Source of the DNA: Parapedobacter pyrenivorans_A
GTDB lineage: Bacteria; Bacteroidota; Bacteroidia; Sphingobacteriales; Sphingobacteriaceae
Assembly: GCF_041925275.1 (NCBI RefSeq)
Contig: NZ_JBHEUZ010000008.1
Coordinates: 149,356-213,355, forward strand
Length of the DNA: 64,000 nt
Direction of reading: 5' to 3'
The notes under the pieces were generated by a model. It was not told the origin of the DNA. It saw only the letters and a program-made list of their open reading frames with translations, and made no database searches. Of the stretch, positions 34,104 to 44,056 are shown piece by piece (position 1 is the first letter of the stretch; each line of letters begins with the position of its first letter). A program made the position numbers and the translations under genes.

Positions 34104-37100
34104 ATGACGGATATATTGACACGACCGGAGGGGCTTTACCAACCTGATTTTGAGCACGATGCGTGCGGGGTAGGTTTTGTAGCTAACATCAAAGGCAACA
34201 AAACGCATACCCAGGTGCGGGATGCGTTGACAATGTTGGAAAACATGGAACACAGGGGGGCCTGTGGCTGCGATCCGGAAAGTGGGGACGGTGCGGGAAT
34301 CATGCTTCAACTCCCCCACGAGTTTCTTTGGGAAGAATGCATATCTTTGGGCATCCAGCTAAGCGAACCCGGCTATTACGGCACCGGGATGGCTTTTTTG
34401 CCGAAAGACACCGACGCGAACGAACAATGTAGGCAAATTATCCGGCAGGCAACGGAGGAACGCGGAATGGAGTTCCTTGGATTCCGGTCCGTACCGGTAA
34501 ACCCCGAAGGGATCGGCAGCACGGCATTGAGCGTGGAGCCGGATATTGTTCAGTTTTTTGTATCCCGCCCCGAAGGGGTGGGCACAACGGCAGATTTCGA
34601 ACGGAAACTGTTTGTACTGCGGCGGCTTATCACCAAAAAAGCACAGGAAACACCGGGCTTTGCCAAAGACCTCTATATTGCTTCGCTTTCGTGCAAAGTG
34701 ATAGTTTACAAGGGCCAGCTTACCACCTATCAGGTGGGCACGTATTTTCCGGACCTTTCGGATGAACGCGTAACTTCTGCGTTCGGATTGGTCCATTCCC
34801 GGTTTTCCACCAATACGTTTCCTTCGTGGCAATTGGCACAACCCTTCCGTATGCTTGCACACAACGGAGAAATCAATACACTAACCGGAAACCTCAATTG
34901 GTTTTATGCGGGGCTCCGCTCGTTGTCTTCTCCCTATTTCACGGAAGAAGAAATGCAGATTTTACTGCCCGTGGTAGACGGCCACCAATCGGACTCGGCT
35001 TGTTTGGACAATGTGGCGGAACTCCTGCTGCACAGTGGCCGTAGCGTGGCCCATGCCATGCTGATGATGGTGCCCGAAGCGTGGGATGGGAACACGCAGA
35101 TGGATCCGCTCAAAAAGGCGTTTTACGAGTATCATGCCACGTTGATGGAACCGTGGGATGGCCCCGCTGCACTGTGCTTCACCGATGGCACCACCATCGG
35201 CGCCATGCTCGATCGCAACGGATTACGGCCGCTACGTTTTGCCATCACGTCTGACGACCGCGTCATCGTAGCATCGGAAGCTGGCGCTCTCCCTGTAGAC
35301 GAACGTACCATCATAAAGAAGGGCCGCCAACAACCAGGCAAGATTTTCCTGATTGATATGGAGAAAGGTGAAATCCTTTCGGACGACCAGGTAAAGGGTG
35401 AGCTATCCGCACGCCAGCCGTATGAGGATTGGCTACACCAATATAAAATCCGGATGGATGAACTCGCGGAACCACGGGTCACCTTTACTTATCTTTCCAA
35501 AGAGTCGGTATTCAAATTCCAGCAGATATTCGGCTATTCGCGGGAAGATGTGGAACACATCATTACACCGATGGCATTGGATGGCAAAGAGCCTATCGGC
35601 TCGATGGGTACCGATGTCCCTTTGGCCGTGCTTTCCAACCACCCGCAGCACCTATCAAGTTACTTCAAGCAATTCTTTGCACAGGTAACCAACCCACCTA
35701 TCGATCCGATCCGGGAACGGCTGGTAATGAGCCTCGCCACGTTCATCGGCAATGCCGGGAACATCCTGGATGAAAATAAGATGCATTGCCACTGTGTGGC
35801 ATTGGAGCATCCGATCATAACCAGCCGGGAACTCGAAAAGCTGCGCAGCATCGATACCGGCATATTCCAGGCCAAAACCCTGCAATGCTATTTCAATGCC
35901 AACGGCAAGCCGGGTGCATTGAAAGACGGGTTGGATCGCTTGTGCCGGTACGCCGAAGATGCAGTGCGTGACGGATTTGAAGTGATTATCCTCTCGGATC
36001 GTGCTATCGACTCACAACATGCGGCCATCCCGTCACTGCTAGCGGTTTCCGCGGTGCACCACCACCTGATCAAAACAGGCCATCGAGGAGCGGTAGGTTT
36101 GGTGGTTGAGGGCGGTGACGTATGGGAGGTACACCATTTCGCATGCCTCTTGGCATTCGGTGCCACGGCTATCAACCCGTATATGGCGTTGGCGACCGTC
36201 CGCACGCTTAAGGAACAAAAATTACTGGATACCACGCTGACCTGGCCACAACTGGCCAAGAATTACGTGAAGGCCGTATGCGGCGGACTGCTCAAAATCT
36301 TTTCCAAGATGGGCATCTCCACCCTGCAGTCATACCACGGTGCCCAGATATTCGAAGTGTTGGGCATCAACAAAGAGGTCGTAGACCTTTATTTCTGTGG
36401 TGCCGTATCCCGCATCGGCGGATTGGATCTTGATGATATCGCACGCGAGGTATTGAGCAAACACCACCGTGGTTTTACCAGTACGCGCAATGCGAAAAAC
36501 CTGCTGACCGAAGGGGGCATATACCAATGGAAAAGGCGGGGTGAGGCACACCTCTTCAACCCGCAGACCGTCCATCTGCTTCAGCACGCCTGCCGTACAG
36601 GCGATTACGAAACATACAAGAAGTATGCGGCCCACATCAACGACCAGCGGGAGCGACGGTACACGATACGCGGCCTGCTCGATTTCGCGCGGCATCGCTC
36701 GTCCATCAGCATTGATGAAGTGGAACCGGCGGAAAACATCATGAGGCGCTTCGCTACGGGTGCGATGTCTTTCGGCTCGATATCACACGAGGCACACAGC
36801 ACGCTGGCCATCGCGATGAACCGCATCGGCGGAAAGAGCAACACGGGCGAAGGTGGGGAGGACGAAATGCGTTACATCCCACTCCCCAATGGCGATTCGA
36901 TGCGGTCGGCCATCAAACAGGTTGCATCGGGTCGTTTCGGGGTGACATCCAACTACCTCACACAGGCCGACGAGCTCCAGATAAAGATGGCCCAGGGAGC
37001 AAAACCTGGAGAGGGGGGGCAACTGCCCGGCCATAAAGTAGATTCATGGATCGCCAAGGTAAGGCACTCCACCCCGGGTGTGGGGTTGATTTCCCCCCCA

Positions 37101-38618
37101 CCCCACCACGATATCTATTCGATCGAGGATTTGGCCCAATTGATTTTCGACCTGAAAAACGCCAACCGGGAAGCGCGCATCAACGTGAAGCTCGTATCAA
37201 AGGCTGGTGTGGGAACCATTGCCGCCGGTGTTGCGAAAGCCCATGCCGACGTGATCCTCATCGCAGGCTACGACGGCGGGACCGGGGCGTCGCCTATCAG
37301 CTCGATCAAGCATGCTGGGCTACCATGGGAACTGGGCCTTGCTGAGAGCCATCAAACCCTGGTAAAAAACGGCCTTCGCAGCCGGGTGGTATTGCAGACT
37401 GACGGGCAGCTCAAAACAGGCAGGGATATTGCCATTGCGACACTGCTGGGGGCCGAAGAATGGGGCGTAGCCACCGCAGCTTTGGTTGCCGGGGGATGCA
37501 TCATGATGCGCAAATGCCACCTGAATACGTGTCCGGTAGGTGTGGCCACGCAAGATCCCGAACTGCGCAAACTTTTCACCGGGAAACCGGACGACATTGT
37601 CAACCTGTTCCGGTTTTTGGCGGAAGAGCTTCGTGAGATTATGGCCGAATTGGGATTCCGTACCATCAACGAAATGGTGGGCCGGGCGCAATTCCTTAAA
37701 AAACGGGAAAACACCGAACATTGGAAAATCAACAAACTGGACCTTTCGCGTATCCTGCATGTGGCTCATAGCCGCTCGGGTGACACCCTCTACCAAACGG
37801 AACAACAGGATCACGGGTTGGACATGATTTTGGATTGGGGCTTGGTGAAACAAGCACGGAAAGCCTTGGATAGCAAGACGCCGGTATTTGGTACATTCAA
37901 CGTGAAAAACACGGATCGGACGATCGGCACCCTGCTTTCCAATGAGGTCTCAAAGGTATACGGGGGCGAAGGGTTGCCCGACAACACGATCAACTACAAA
38001 TTTATCGGTTCGGCAGGACAGAGTTTCGGCGCATTCGCCGCTAAGGGATTGTCATTTGAATTGGAAGGCGAAGCAAATGACTACGTGGGCAAGGGGCTTT
38101 CCGGTGCCCAGTTGGCCATATACCCCCACCAGGACAGCCCACGGGTACCGCATGAACACATCATCATCGGCAATGTGGCGCTCTACGGAGCCACGTCGGG
38201 GCACCTTTTCGTTTGTGGCCAAGCCGGGGAGCGATTTGCTGTGCGCAATTCGGGAGCAACTGCCGTGGTAGAAGGCGTGGGCGACCACGGTTGCGAGTAC
38301 ATGACCGGCGGACGGGCACTGATACTGGGTGCTACCGGACGTAACTTCGCTGCCGGCATGAGCGGTGGGATTGCGTGGGTATATGACGTGGAAGGCACCT
38401 TCAGGGACAACTGCAATACGGAGATGGTTGACCTCGATCCACTGGAAACAGAAGATGAAACAGTGATCATCGCATTGCTCAAACGGCACATCCACCTCAC
38501 GGGAAGCAAACGCGCTTCGGAGATTTTAAAGAACTGGAAAACAGAAAAGGCTTGTTTCATCAAAGTATTCCCGCGTGAATACAAGAACGTGTTACGGTCA
38601 ACATTAGTAGAAGCATAA
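34104..38618 (+). CDS. gltB: Glutamate synthase, large (alpha) subunit
   Basis: It makes two glutamates from glutamine and 2-oxoglutarate. 1504 residues. After a 20-residue propeptide the nucleophile Cys21 (ACGVGFVANIKG) opens the class II glutaminase domain (about 21-420). The central domain follows, then the FMN/synthase domain (from about 800) with the 3Fe-4S ligands C1132, C1138 and C1143 (CIMMRKCHLNTC), and a C-terminal right-handed GXGXG helix domain (about 1230-1480). gltD begins 14 bp downstream. Length and motifs are complete. Confidence 0.97.
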   Translation: MTDILTRPEGLYQPDFEHDACGVGFVANIKGNKTHTQVRDALTMLENMEHRGACGCDPESGDGAGIMLQLPHEFLWEECISLGIQLSEPGYYGTGMAFLPKDTDANEQCRQIIRQATEERGMEFLGFRSVPVNPEGIGSTALSVEPDIVQFFVSRPEGVGTTADFERKLFVLRRLITKKAQETPGFAKDLYIASLSCKVIVYKGQLTTYQVGTYFPDLSDERVTSAFGLVHSRFSTNTFPSWQLAQPFRMLAHNGEINTLTGNLNWFYAGLRSLSSPYFTEEEMQILLPVVDGHQSDSACLDNVAELLLHSGRSVAHAMLMMVPEAWDGNTQMDPLKKAFYEYHATLMEPWDGPAALCFTDGTTIGAMLDRNGLRPLRFAITSDDRVIVASEAGALPVDERTIIKKGRQQPGKIFLIDMEKGEILSDDQVKGELSARQPYEDWLHQYKIRMDELAEPRVTFTYLSKESVFKFQQIFGYSREDVEHIITPMALDGKEPIGSMGTDVPLAVLSNHPQHLSSYFKQFFAQVTNPPIDPIRERLVMSLATFIGNAGNILDENKMHCHCVALEHPIITSRELEKLRSIDTGIFQAKTLQCYFNANGKPGALKDGLDRLCRYAEDAVRDGFEVIILSDRAIDSQHAAIPSLLAVSAVHHHLIKTGHRGAVGLVVEGGDVWEVHHFACLLAFGATAINPYMALATVRTLKEQKLLDTTLTWPQLAKNYVKAVCGGLLKIFSKMGISTLQSYHGAQIFEVLGINKEVVDLYFCGAVSRIGGLDLDDIAREVLSKHHRGFTSTRNAKNLLTEGGIYQWKRRGEAHLFNPQTVHLLQHACRTGDYETYKKYAAHINDQRERRYTIRGLLDFARHRSSISIDEVEPAENIMRRFATGAMSFGSISHEAHSTLAIAMNRIGGKSNTGEGGEDEMRYIPLPNGDSMRSAIKQVASGRFGVTSNYLTQADELQIKMAQGAKPGEGGQLPGHKVDSWIAKVRHSTPGVGLISPPPHHDIYSIEDLAQLIFDLKNANREARINVKLVSKAGVGTIAAGVAKAHADVILIAGYDGGTGASPISSIKHAGLPWELGLAESHQTLVKNGLRSRVVLQTDGQLKTGRDIAIATLLGAEEWGVATAALVAGGCIMMRKCHLNTCPVGVATQDPELRKLFTGKPDDIVNLFRFLAEELREIMAELGFRTINEMVGRAQFLKKRENTEHWKINKLDLSRILHVAHSRSGDTLYQTEQQDHGLDMILDWGLVKQARKALDSKTPVFGTFNVKNTDRTIGTLLSNEVSKVYGGEGLPDNTINYKFIGSAGQSFGAFAAKGLSFELEGEANDYVGKGLSGAQLAIYPHQDSPRVPHEHIIIGNVALYGATSGHLFVCGQAGERFAVRNSGATAVVEGVGDHGCEYMTGGRALILGATGRNFAAGMSGGIAWVYDVEGTFRDNCNTEMVDLDPLETEDETVIIALLKRHIHLTGSKRASEILKNWKTEKACFIKVFPREYKNVLRSTLVEA

Positions 38619-38632
38619 ACGTCATAAACAAC

Positions 38633-40099
38633 ATGGGAAAACCAACCGGATTTAAGGAGTTTGAGCGGGTGCTTCCGAAGAAGGACACTGTCGCCGACCG
38701 TAAAAAAACATACAATGAATTTGTACACGCCTACAGCGACGAGCAGTTGAATAACCAGGCCGCTCGGTGCATGAATTGTGGCATCCCATTCTGCCACTCA
38801 GGCTGCCCGTTGGGCAACGTTATCCCCGAATTCAATGATGCGGTGTACGACGGCAGGTGGGAAGACGCTTACCAGATATTGACATCCACCAATAATTTCC
38901 CGGAGTTTACCGGGCGCATTTGCCCGGCCCCGTGTGAGTCGGCCTGCGTACTGGGAATCAACCGCCCGCCAGTGGCCATTGAGGAAATTGAAAAACACAT
39001 CATCGAAATCGCATTCAAGCGGGAATTTATCAAAGCACGGCCGGTACACCTGAAGACCGGGAAACGGGTGGCCGTGGTGGGCAGTGGCCCAGCCGGGCTC
39101 GCCGCGGCTGCGCAACTCATTAAGGTGGGCCATGAGGTGACCGTGTATGAACGGGATGATAAACCGGGCGGATTGCTCCGTTATGGCATCCCTGATTTCA
39201 AGCTGGATAAATGGGTGATAGACAGGCGTATAAAACTGATGGAGGAAGAAGGCGTAGTGTTTAGGTGCAATGCCGAGGTGGGCAGCAATGTGCCAGCAAC
39301 CGAACTACAAGCTTATGACGCGGTCGTACTGGCGGGTGGATCGACCATACCCCGCAACTTGAACATCCCCGGACGGGAGTTCAATGGCGTACACTTCGCC
39401 ATGGAGTTTCTCAAGCAACAAAATAAGCGGGTGGGCAACTCACCGTTCGCTGAAAAGGACATCCTGGCATCGGGCAAAAATGTCCTTGTCATCGGCGGTG
39501 GCGATACCGGTTCGGACTGCGTGGGCACGTCAAATCGTCACGGTGCCAAATCGGTAACGCAATTCGAGCTGATGCCGCAGCCACCTAAAGAGCGCACGGC
39601 GGCAATGCCCTGGCCCAATTACCCCATGTTGCTGAAAACCACCACCTCGCACGAAGAAGGATGCGAACGCGAGTGGGGTATCGGCACAAAAGCATTCGTG
39701 GGGGACGAAAATGGCAACCTCAAGGGCGTGCGCATCGTCGACCTTGCGTGGGAACAGGACCATTTAGGCCGGCCGGTCAAATTCACCGAAGTGGAAGGGT
39801 CCGAACGGGAGTTGCCGTGCGAGCTCGTACTGCTGGCAATGGGTTTCCTGCATCCACAGCATGAGGGTTTATTGCAGCAATTGGGCGTAGAACTTGACGG
39901 CCGTGGCAACGTACAAGCAGTAGAAGGCGACTATCAAACTTCTGTTGGCCGGGTTTTCACGGCCGGCGATATGCGCCGCGGCCAGTCGCTTGTGGTTTGG
40001 GCGATATCCGAAGGCCGCGAATGCGCACGGAAAGTAGACGAATACCTCATGGGGTATTCCGAGCTGGAAAGCAAAGATGCCGTATTTGACTACGCTTAG
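38633..40099 (+). CDS. gltD: Glutamate synthase, small (beta) subunit
   Basis: 488-residue NADPH-oxidising flavoprotein that feeds electrons to GltB. The N-terminal Cys-rich domain carries NCGIPFCHSGCPLGN and CPAPCESACVLGIN (two 4Fe-4S clusters). FAD site VVGSGPAGLAAAAQL, NADPH site VIGGGDTGSDCVGTS, and the C-terminal FAD contact VFTAGDMRRGQSLVVWAISEGR. Its stop overlaps the stop of the convergent DMT transporter gene by about 4 bp, leaving no room for a separate terminator. Confidence 0.97.
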   Translation: MGKPTGFKEFERVLPKKDTVADRKKTYNEFVHAYSDEQLNNQAARCMNCGIPFCHSGCPLGNVIPEFNDAVYDGRWEDAYQILTSTNNFPEFTGRICPAPCESACVLGINRPPVAIEEIEKHIIEIAFKREFIKARPVHLKTGKRVAVVGSGPAGLAAAAQLIKVGHEVTVYERDDKPGGLLRYGIPDFKLDKWVIDRRIKLMEEEGVVFRCNAEVGSNVPATELQAYDAVVLAGGSTIPRNLNIPGREFNGVHFAMEFLKQQNKRVGNSPFAEKDILASGKNVLVIGGGDTGSDCVGTSNRHGAKSVTQFELMPQPPKERTAAMPWPNYPMLLKTTTSHEEGCEREWGIGTKAFVGDENGNLKGVRIVDLAWEQDHLGRPVKFTEVEGSERELPCELVLLAMGFLHPQHEGLLQQLGVELDGRGNVQAVEGDYQTSVGRVFTAGDMRRGQSLVVWAISEGRECARKVDEYLMGYSELESKDAVFDYA

Positions 40100-40995
40100 G
40101 CAATAGGTTCCTGTCGCTTCTTTGTAAGCCGGAATTTCAGTATCGGATATAAAAAAACCGCACAGAAAATAATCAGGGCGCCGGCATAGAAGCCGGCGCT
40201 CATTTTTTCGCGTTGGCCGAAAAACAGCCAAGCCAATAGAATGCCATAGATGGGTTCCAAATTGCTGGCGAGCGCCACGCGGAATGCACTGATTTCTTTC
40301 ATCACGGAGATAGCTGCAACGTATGCCCCCGCTGTGCAGAGTGTACCCAACATCATCAAATAACCGAAATCCCTTCCTTCAATCCCCATCGTATCCCCAT
40401 ACCCACCGATTAGCAATATAAAAGCGGAAACCCATATCCACGCACCCAGCATCTCATAGAAGCTGATGACGGCAGCACCACTTTGTTTGACCAGCTTGGA
40501 ATTGATGGTACCGAAAAGCGCTGCAGCCAATGCAGCAAACAATCCCAATACGATACCACGGATATAATCACTCTCGAACCTGAAAATGAGATAAATACCG
40601 ATAATGATCAGTAGGCCGATGAAGACATCAACCTTTGACGTGCGCCGACGATAAAACAACGGCTCGATGATGGCCGTAAACAAGGTAACAGACGAAAGGC
40701 ACACCAACGTGACCGAGACCGTCGACACCTTTATCGACTCAAAAAAAAGCACCCAATGCAGTCCAACAAGGCCGCCGGTTAAGAAAAAATGGATGAATTG
40801 CCGTCGACTCACCATAAACGACTGTCTTTTAAGGCAAAAGTAGGCGGCCAACGAAACCGCCGCAATCAATACCCGGTACCAGACCAACGGTACGGCCGAA
40901 ATGGATATCAAATTACCTAGTATACCCGTAAACCCCCACACAACGACCGTGCTATGCAAGATAAATAGATTGCGACCGGGTACGAGGCTTCCCAT
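40096..40995 (-). CDS. EamA/DMT family transporter
   Basis: About 299 residues from MGSLVPGRNLF (ATG 40995); the longer frame to 41088 would run into the upstream permease gene. Ten hydrophobic helices in two EamA repeats, e.g. LHSTVVVWGFTGILGNLI, FFLTGGLVGLHWVLFFESIKV and GTLCTAGAYVAAISVMKEIS. EamA proteins export metabolites such as amino acids; the substrate is not predictable. Third gene of the tgt, lptF/G, DMT operon (22-bp gap). Confidence 0.88.
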   Translation of the reverse strand: MGSLVPGRNLFILHSTVVVWGFTGILGNLISISAVPLVWYRVLIAAVSLAAYFCLKRQSFMVSRRQFIHFFLTGGLVGLHWVLFFESIKVSTVSVTLVCLSSVTLFTAIIEPLFYRRRTSKVDVFIGLLIIIGIYLIFRFESDYIRGIVLGLFAALAAALFGTINSKLVKQSGAAVISFYEMLGAWIWVSAFILLIGGYGDTMGIEGRDFGYLMMLGTLCTAGAYVAAISVMKEISAFRVALASNLEPIYGILLAWLFFGQREKMSAGFYAGALIIFCAVFLYPILKFRLTKKRQEPIA

Positions 40996-41017
40996 GGGGG
41001 CTGGCTGGTTAAAGATA

Positions 41018-42118
41018 TTACTTCGGTGCTTTATGCAACAGGTAGACAGCGAGCAGCCCAAAGATGACGTTTGGAATGAAGACCGCAATCAGTGGTGCCA
41101 GCCCCCCTTTGAGAGAAAACATCGTGGCGAACTGGATGAATACAATATACGTAAAGCTCAGGGCAATACCGATCCCCAAGCTCAACCCAATCCCGCCCCT
41201 CACTTTCTTTGACGATAGCGCTACCCCCATGATGGTAAGCACATAGGCTGCCAATGGTGTAACGAACCGCTTATACTTCTCCAACAGCAAATCGGTCATC
41301 ATCCCCGTCCCTCTCGTCTCTTCCTTCTCAATGCGGGCATTCAGTTCATTCATATTCATCGCTGTGAAGATATTGTCATACACTTCAAAATCGCGTGGCG
41401 TCATGTCCAAAACGGTGTCCATGCTCGATCCCTTAATCATCTCTTCTTTCAGGGAGTCGATTATGCGGATGGTGTAATTTTCGATACGCCAATTGTTTTT
41501 CACGGAGTCCCACGTAATACGATCGGCCATCAATTTCTCAGTCATTTCGCCCTCGTCAAATTTTTCCAGTGTAAAATTGTAACCCACTTTACGGTTGTTG
41601 TCGAAATTATCGATATAGACATAGCTATCGCCATCGATCTGCATATGGGTCGAGCTTTTGCTATTATTCGTCACGGGCTTTACATAAACACGTTCAAACC
41701 CTACTTTCAACTTGTTGGTACGGGGGATAATATACACACTGAAAACAAAGTTAAGCGCAAAGATGATCGTCGCTGCCACCACATATGGCCTGATGAAACG
41801 GTTGAAACTCATACCTCCGCTCAGAATCGGCACAATTTCGGTCTGATCAGCCATCTTCGCGGTAAAGAAGATAACAGCGATGAAATTGATCAAGGGCGAA
41901 AGCATGTTGAGGTAAAACGGCACGAATCCGGCATAATATTCGAATACGATTTTCGACAACGGTGCCTCATGCTTCATGAAGTCATCCAACCGCTCGGAGA
42001 CATCGAATACCACCGCTACAACGGTAAAGATAGCCATGGTAAACAAAAAGGTACTCAGGTACTTACCGATAATATAGCGGTCTATGGTATTTAAATAAGG
42101 TATGTGCAACCGCTTCAT
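41018..42118 (-). CDS. LptF/LptG family LPS export permease
   Basis: 366 residues of the YjgP/YjgQ family, inner-membrane permease of the Lpt machine that extracts LPS. Three N-terminal membrane helices (IIGKYLSTFLFTMAIFTVVAVVF, NMLSPLINFIAVIFF, and about 105-125), a periplasmic jellyroll (about 140-290) and three C-terminal helices. Whether it is LptF or LptG cannot be told by eye. Its ATG overlaps the tgt stop. With lpxB and bamA it fits a full LPS export system, the ATPase lying elsewhere. Confidence 0.9.
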   Translation of the reverse strand: MKRLHIPYLNTIDRYIIGKYLSTFLFTMAIFTVVAVVFDVSERLDDFMKHEAPLSKIVFEYYAGFVPFYLNMLSPLINFIAVIFFTAKMADQTEIVPILSGGMSFNRFIRPYVVAATIIFALNFVFSVYIIPRTNKLKVGFERVYVKPVTNNSKSSTHMQIDGDSYVYIDNFDNNRKVGYNFTLEKFDEGEMTEKLMADRITWDSVKNNWRIENYTIRIIDSLKEEMIKGSSMDTVLDMTPRDFEVYDNIFTAMNMNELNARIEKEETRGTGMMTDLLLEKYKRFVTPLAAYVLTIMGVALSSKKVRGGIGLSLGIGIALSFTYIVFIQFATMFSLKGGLAPLIAVFIPNVIFGLLAVYLLHKAPK

Positions 42119-43245
42119 AATTTTTCTCCCAATTGCTTGGTCATCTTATTCTTCCATTCGCGGAAGTCGCCCGCCAGGATATGGGTGCGTGCCTCGCGGA
42201 CCAGCCACAGGTAAAAATGGAGGTTATGCAGCGATGCAATCTGGGCGCCCAGGATTTCCTGCGACCGGATGAGGTGCCGTAGGTACGCCTTGGTATACAT
42301 CCGGTCCGCCAGCAGGTCGCTCTCCGCATCTATCGGTGTAAAGTCTGCCTCCCATTTTTTGTTCTTGATATTGATGATGCCGTTTTTTGTAAACAGCATG
42401 CCGTTGCGCGCATTCCGCGTAGGCATCACGCAGTCGAACATATCGATACCGAGGGCAATGTTTTCGAGGATATTGACAGGCGTACCCACCCCCATCAGGT
42501 AGCGGGGCTTTTCGGTGGGGAGGATATCACAAACCACTTCGGTCATGGCATACATCTCTTCCGCCGGCTCACCCACGGAAAGTCCCCCGATGGCATTTCC
42601 GTCGCGACCGAAAGCAGCAATGGTTTCGGCCGACTTTTCGCGCAGGTCGCGATACACCGACCCCTGCACAATGGGAAAGAGGGTCTGCTCGTAACCGTAT
42701 AACGGCTCCGTTTCGTCAAACCGATCGCAGCACCGTTTCAACCAACGGTGCGTCATATCGAGGGAGCGCCGCGCGTAATGGTAGTCGCAGGGGTAAGGCG
42801 TGCACTCATCAAATGCCATGATGATATCGGCGCCGATAATCCGTTGGGTATCCATTACGTTTTCAGGCGTAAAAAGGTGCTTGGAACCGTCGATGTGCGA
42901 CCGGAAGGTGACGCCTTCTTCCTTAATCTTGCGTACTTCGGTGAGTGAATACACCTGGTAGCCGCCACTATCGGTCAGTATCGGCTTTTCCCATCCATTG
43001 AAGCCATGGAGGCCACCAGCTTTTTGCATGGTATCCAGTCCCGGGCGCAGGTAAAGGTGGTAGGTGTTGCCGAGGATGATCTGTGCCCCGATATCGTTCA
43101 CCAATTCATGCTGGTGCACCGCCTTTACGGTGCCCGCCGTCCCCACCGGCATAAAGATGGGAGTTTCAATGGGCCCGTGTGCGGTTTCGATGAGACCGGC
43201 ACGTGCCTTGGATTGGCTATCTGTCGCGTGGAGCGTAAATTTCAT
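42115..43245 (-). CDS. tgt: tRNA-guanine transglycosylase lacking the zinc cysteines
   Basis: It exchanges guanine-34 for preQ1 in the anticodon of queuosine tRNAs. 376 residues from ATG 43245, since the longer frame contains the promoter. The nucleophile/active-site Asp segments are present (LTDSGGYQVYSL; AFDECTPYP; FDCVMPTRNARNG). The C-terminal zinc site is not canonical: where most bacterial Tgts have CxCxxC, this has PIDAESDLLADRMYTKAY, with Ser, Leu and Asp in place of the three cysteines, although the zinc His (LHNLHFY) remains. First gene of an operon with lptF/G. Confidence 0.94.
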   Translation of the reverse strand: MKFTLHATDSQSKARAGLIETAHGPIETPIFMPVGTAGTVKAVHQHELVNDIGAQIILGNTYHLYLRPGLDTMQKAGGLHGFNGWEKPILTDSGGYQVYSLTEVRKIKEEGVTFRSHIDGSKHLFTPENVMDTQRIIGADIIMAFDECTPYPCDYHYARRSLDMTHRWLKRCCDRFDETEPLYGYEQTLFPIVQGSVYRDLREKSAETIAAFGRDGNAIGGLSVGEPAEEMYAMTEVVCDILPTEKPRYLMGVGTPVNILENIALGIDMFDCVMPTRNARNGMLFTKNGIINIKNKKWEADFTPIDAESDLLADRMYTKAYLRHLIRSQEILGAQIASLHNLHFYLWLVREARTHILAGDFREWKNKMTKQLGEKL

Positions 43246-43252
43246 TCGGACG

Positions 43253-43260
43253 CAAAAATA
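43253..43260 (-). promoter_or_regulatory. -7 box of tgt
   Basis: TATTTTTG on the minus strand. Its last base lies only 7 nt from the ATG, so the transcript would have a leader of about 3-4 nt. No -33 element is seen. Confidence 0.5.
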
Positions 43261-43392
43261 GCGAAATTTACGTGAATAGGCGTCCCCGACTTTTCCTGAT
43301 CCCGGCTCCGGTGAAAACATAGCACATGCCGTCTGTTTTCCCGCTCAACCCCCGTGTGCCTCATCGCTCAGAAGCTTACGATCATCGGGCAC

Positions 43393-43917
43393 AAGACAAT
43401 ACGGCATCATGCCGGAACACTATTGTTATACCCCGACACAAGTTTGTCCCTAGCCGACCGAATATCGTTTGGAGTTACCACAACACTGGTTGAAGTCGAC
43501 ATAAACCTATGTTAACCGAAGACAATCTTGTGTTGAGTGGAGACAACCTTGTGTTGATTGGAGACAAAGTTGTTCCGACTAGAAACAAAGTTGTGGCGAT
43601 AAGAGACAGGGTTGTGTTGACTCGACATAGACTTATGTTGACTTGAAACAACACTGTTCCGACTTGACACAGCCCTGTATCGATAAGAGACAACGTTGTG
43701 TTGACTCGACATAGACTTGTGTTGACTTGAAACAACACTGTTACGACTTGACACAGCCCTGTATCGATATGAGACAAGGTCGTGTTGACTGAAGACAACG
43801 TTATATTGACTGAAGATAACGTTATGCTGACTTGAAACAACACTGTTACGACTTGACACAAACTTATGTTGGCGAGCGACAACCTTGTTCCGACAAAACA
43901 CAGCCCTATGTCGAACC
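43393..43917. repeat. Array of 21-bp tandem repeats, about 25 units
   Basis: From 43498 to 43917 there are exactly twenty 21-bp units without insertion or deletion; five more degenerate ones extend back to 43393. Key bases per unit: ACAA at positions 4-7 and TTGT at 10-13 (palindrome ACAAnnTTGT) and GA at 17-18. About ten units keep a perfect palindrome, including variants in which both arms change together (ACAGCCCTGT twice, ATAACGTTAT). There are no spacers, so it is not CRISPR. Two minus-strand frames stay open through it (151 and 129 codons). The 21-bp period equals two DNA turns. Within the 884-bp gap between tgt and the glycosyltransferase I see no gene. Confidence 0.92.
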
Positions 43918-44056
43918 GGAAATTAGACACCTTCCCTTTCTTCTTTCCAAATTAACGTACTATATTTCCTCTATAAAAGCAGTCTCTCAGCGGCAGAGGA
44001 GAGATCGATAACGGCGTAAGCCCTCATGAGCGCCTGAAAAGCAGATGTCTAGGCGA

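Noticed and set aside
43246..43320. Longer N-terminus of tgt
   Set aside because: It contains the -7 box, and the family start MKFTLHATD is at 43245.
43393..43917. CRISPR array
   Set aside because: Units are contiguous with no unique spacers, and no cas gene is nearby.
43475..43930. A 151-codon minus-strand frame through the 21-bp repeats
   Set aside because: The unit simply lacks stop codons in this frame, and a second frame (43512-43901) is also open, so openness is no evidence of coding. I kept it only as an alternative reading.
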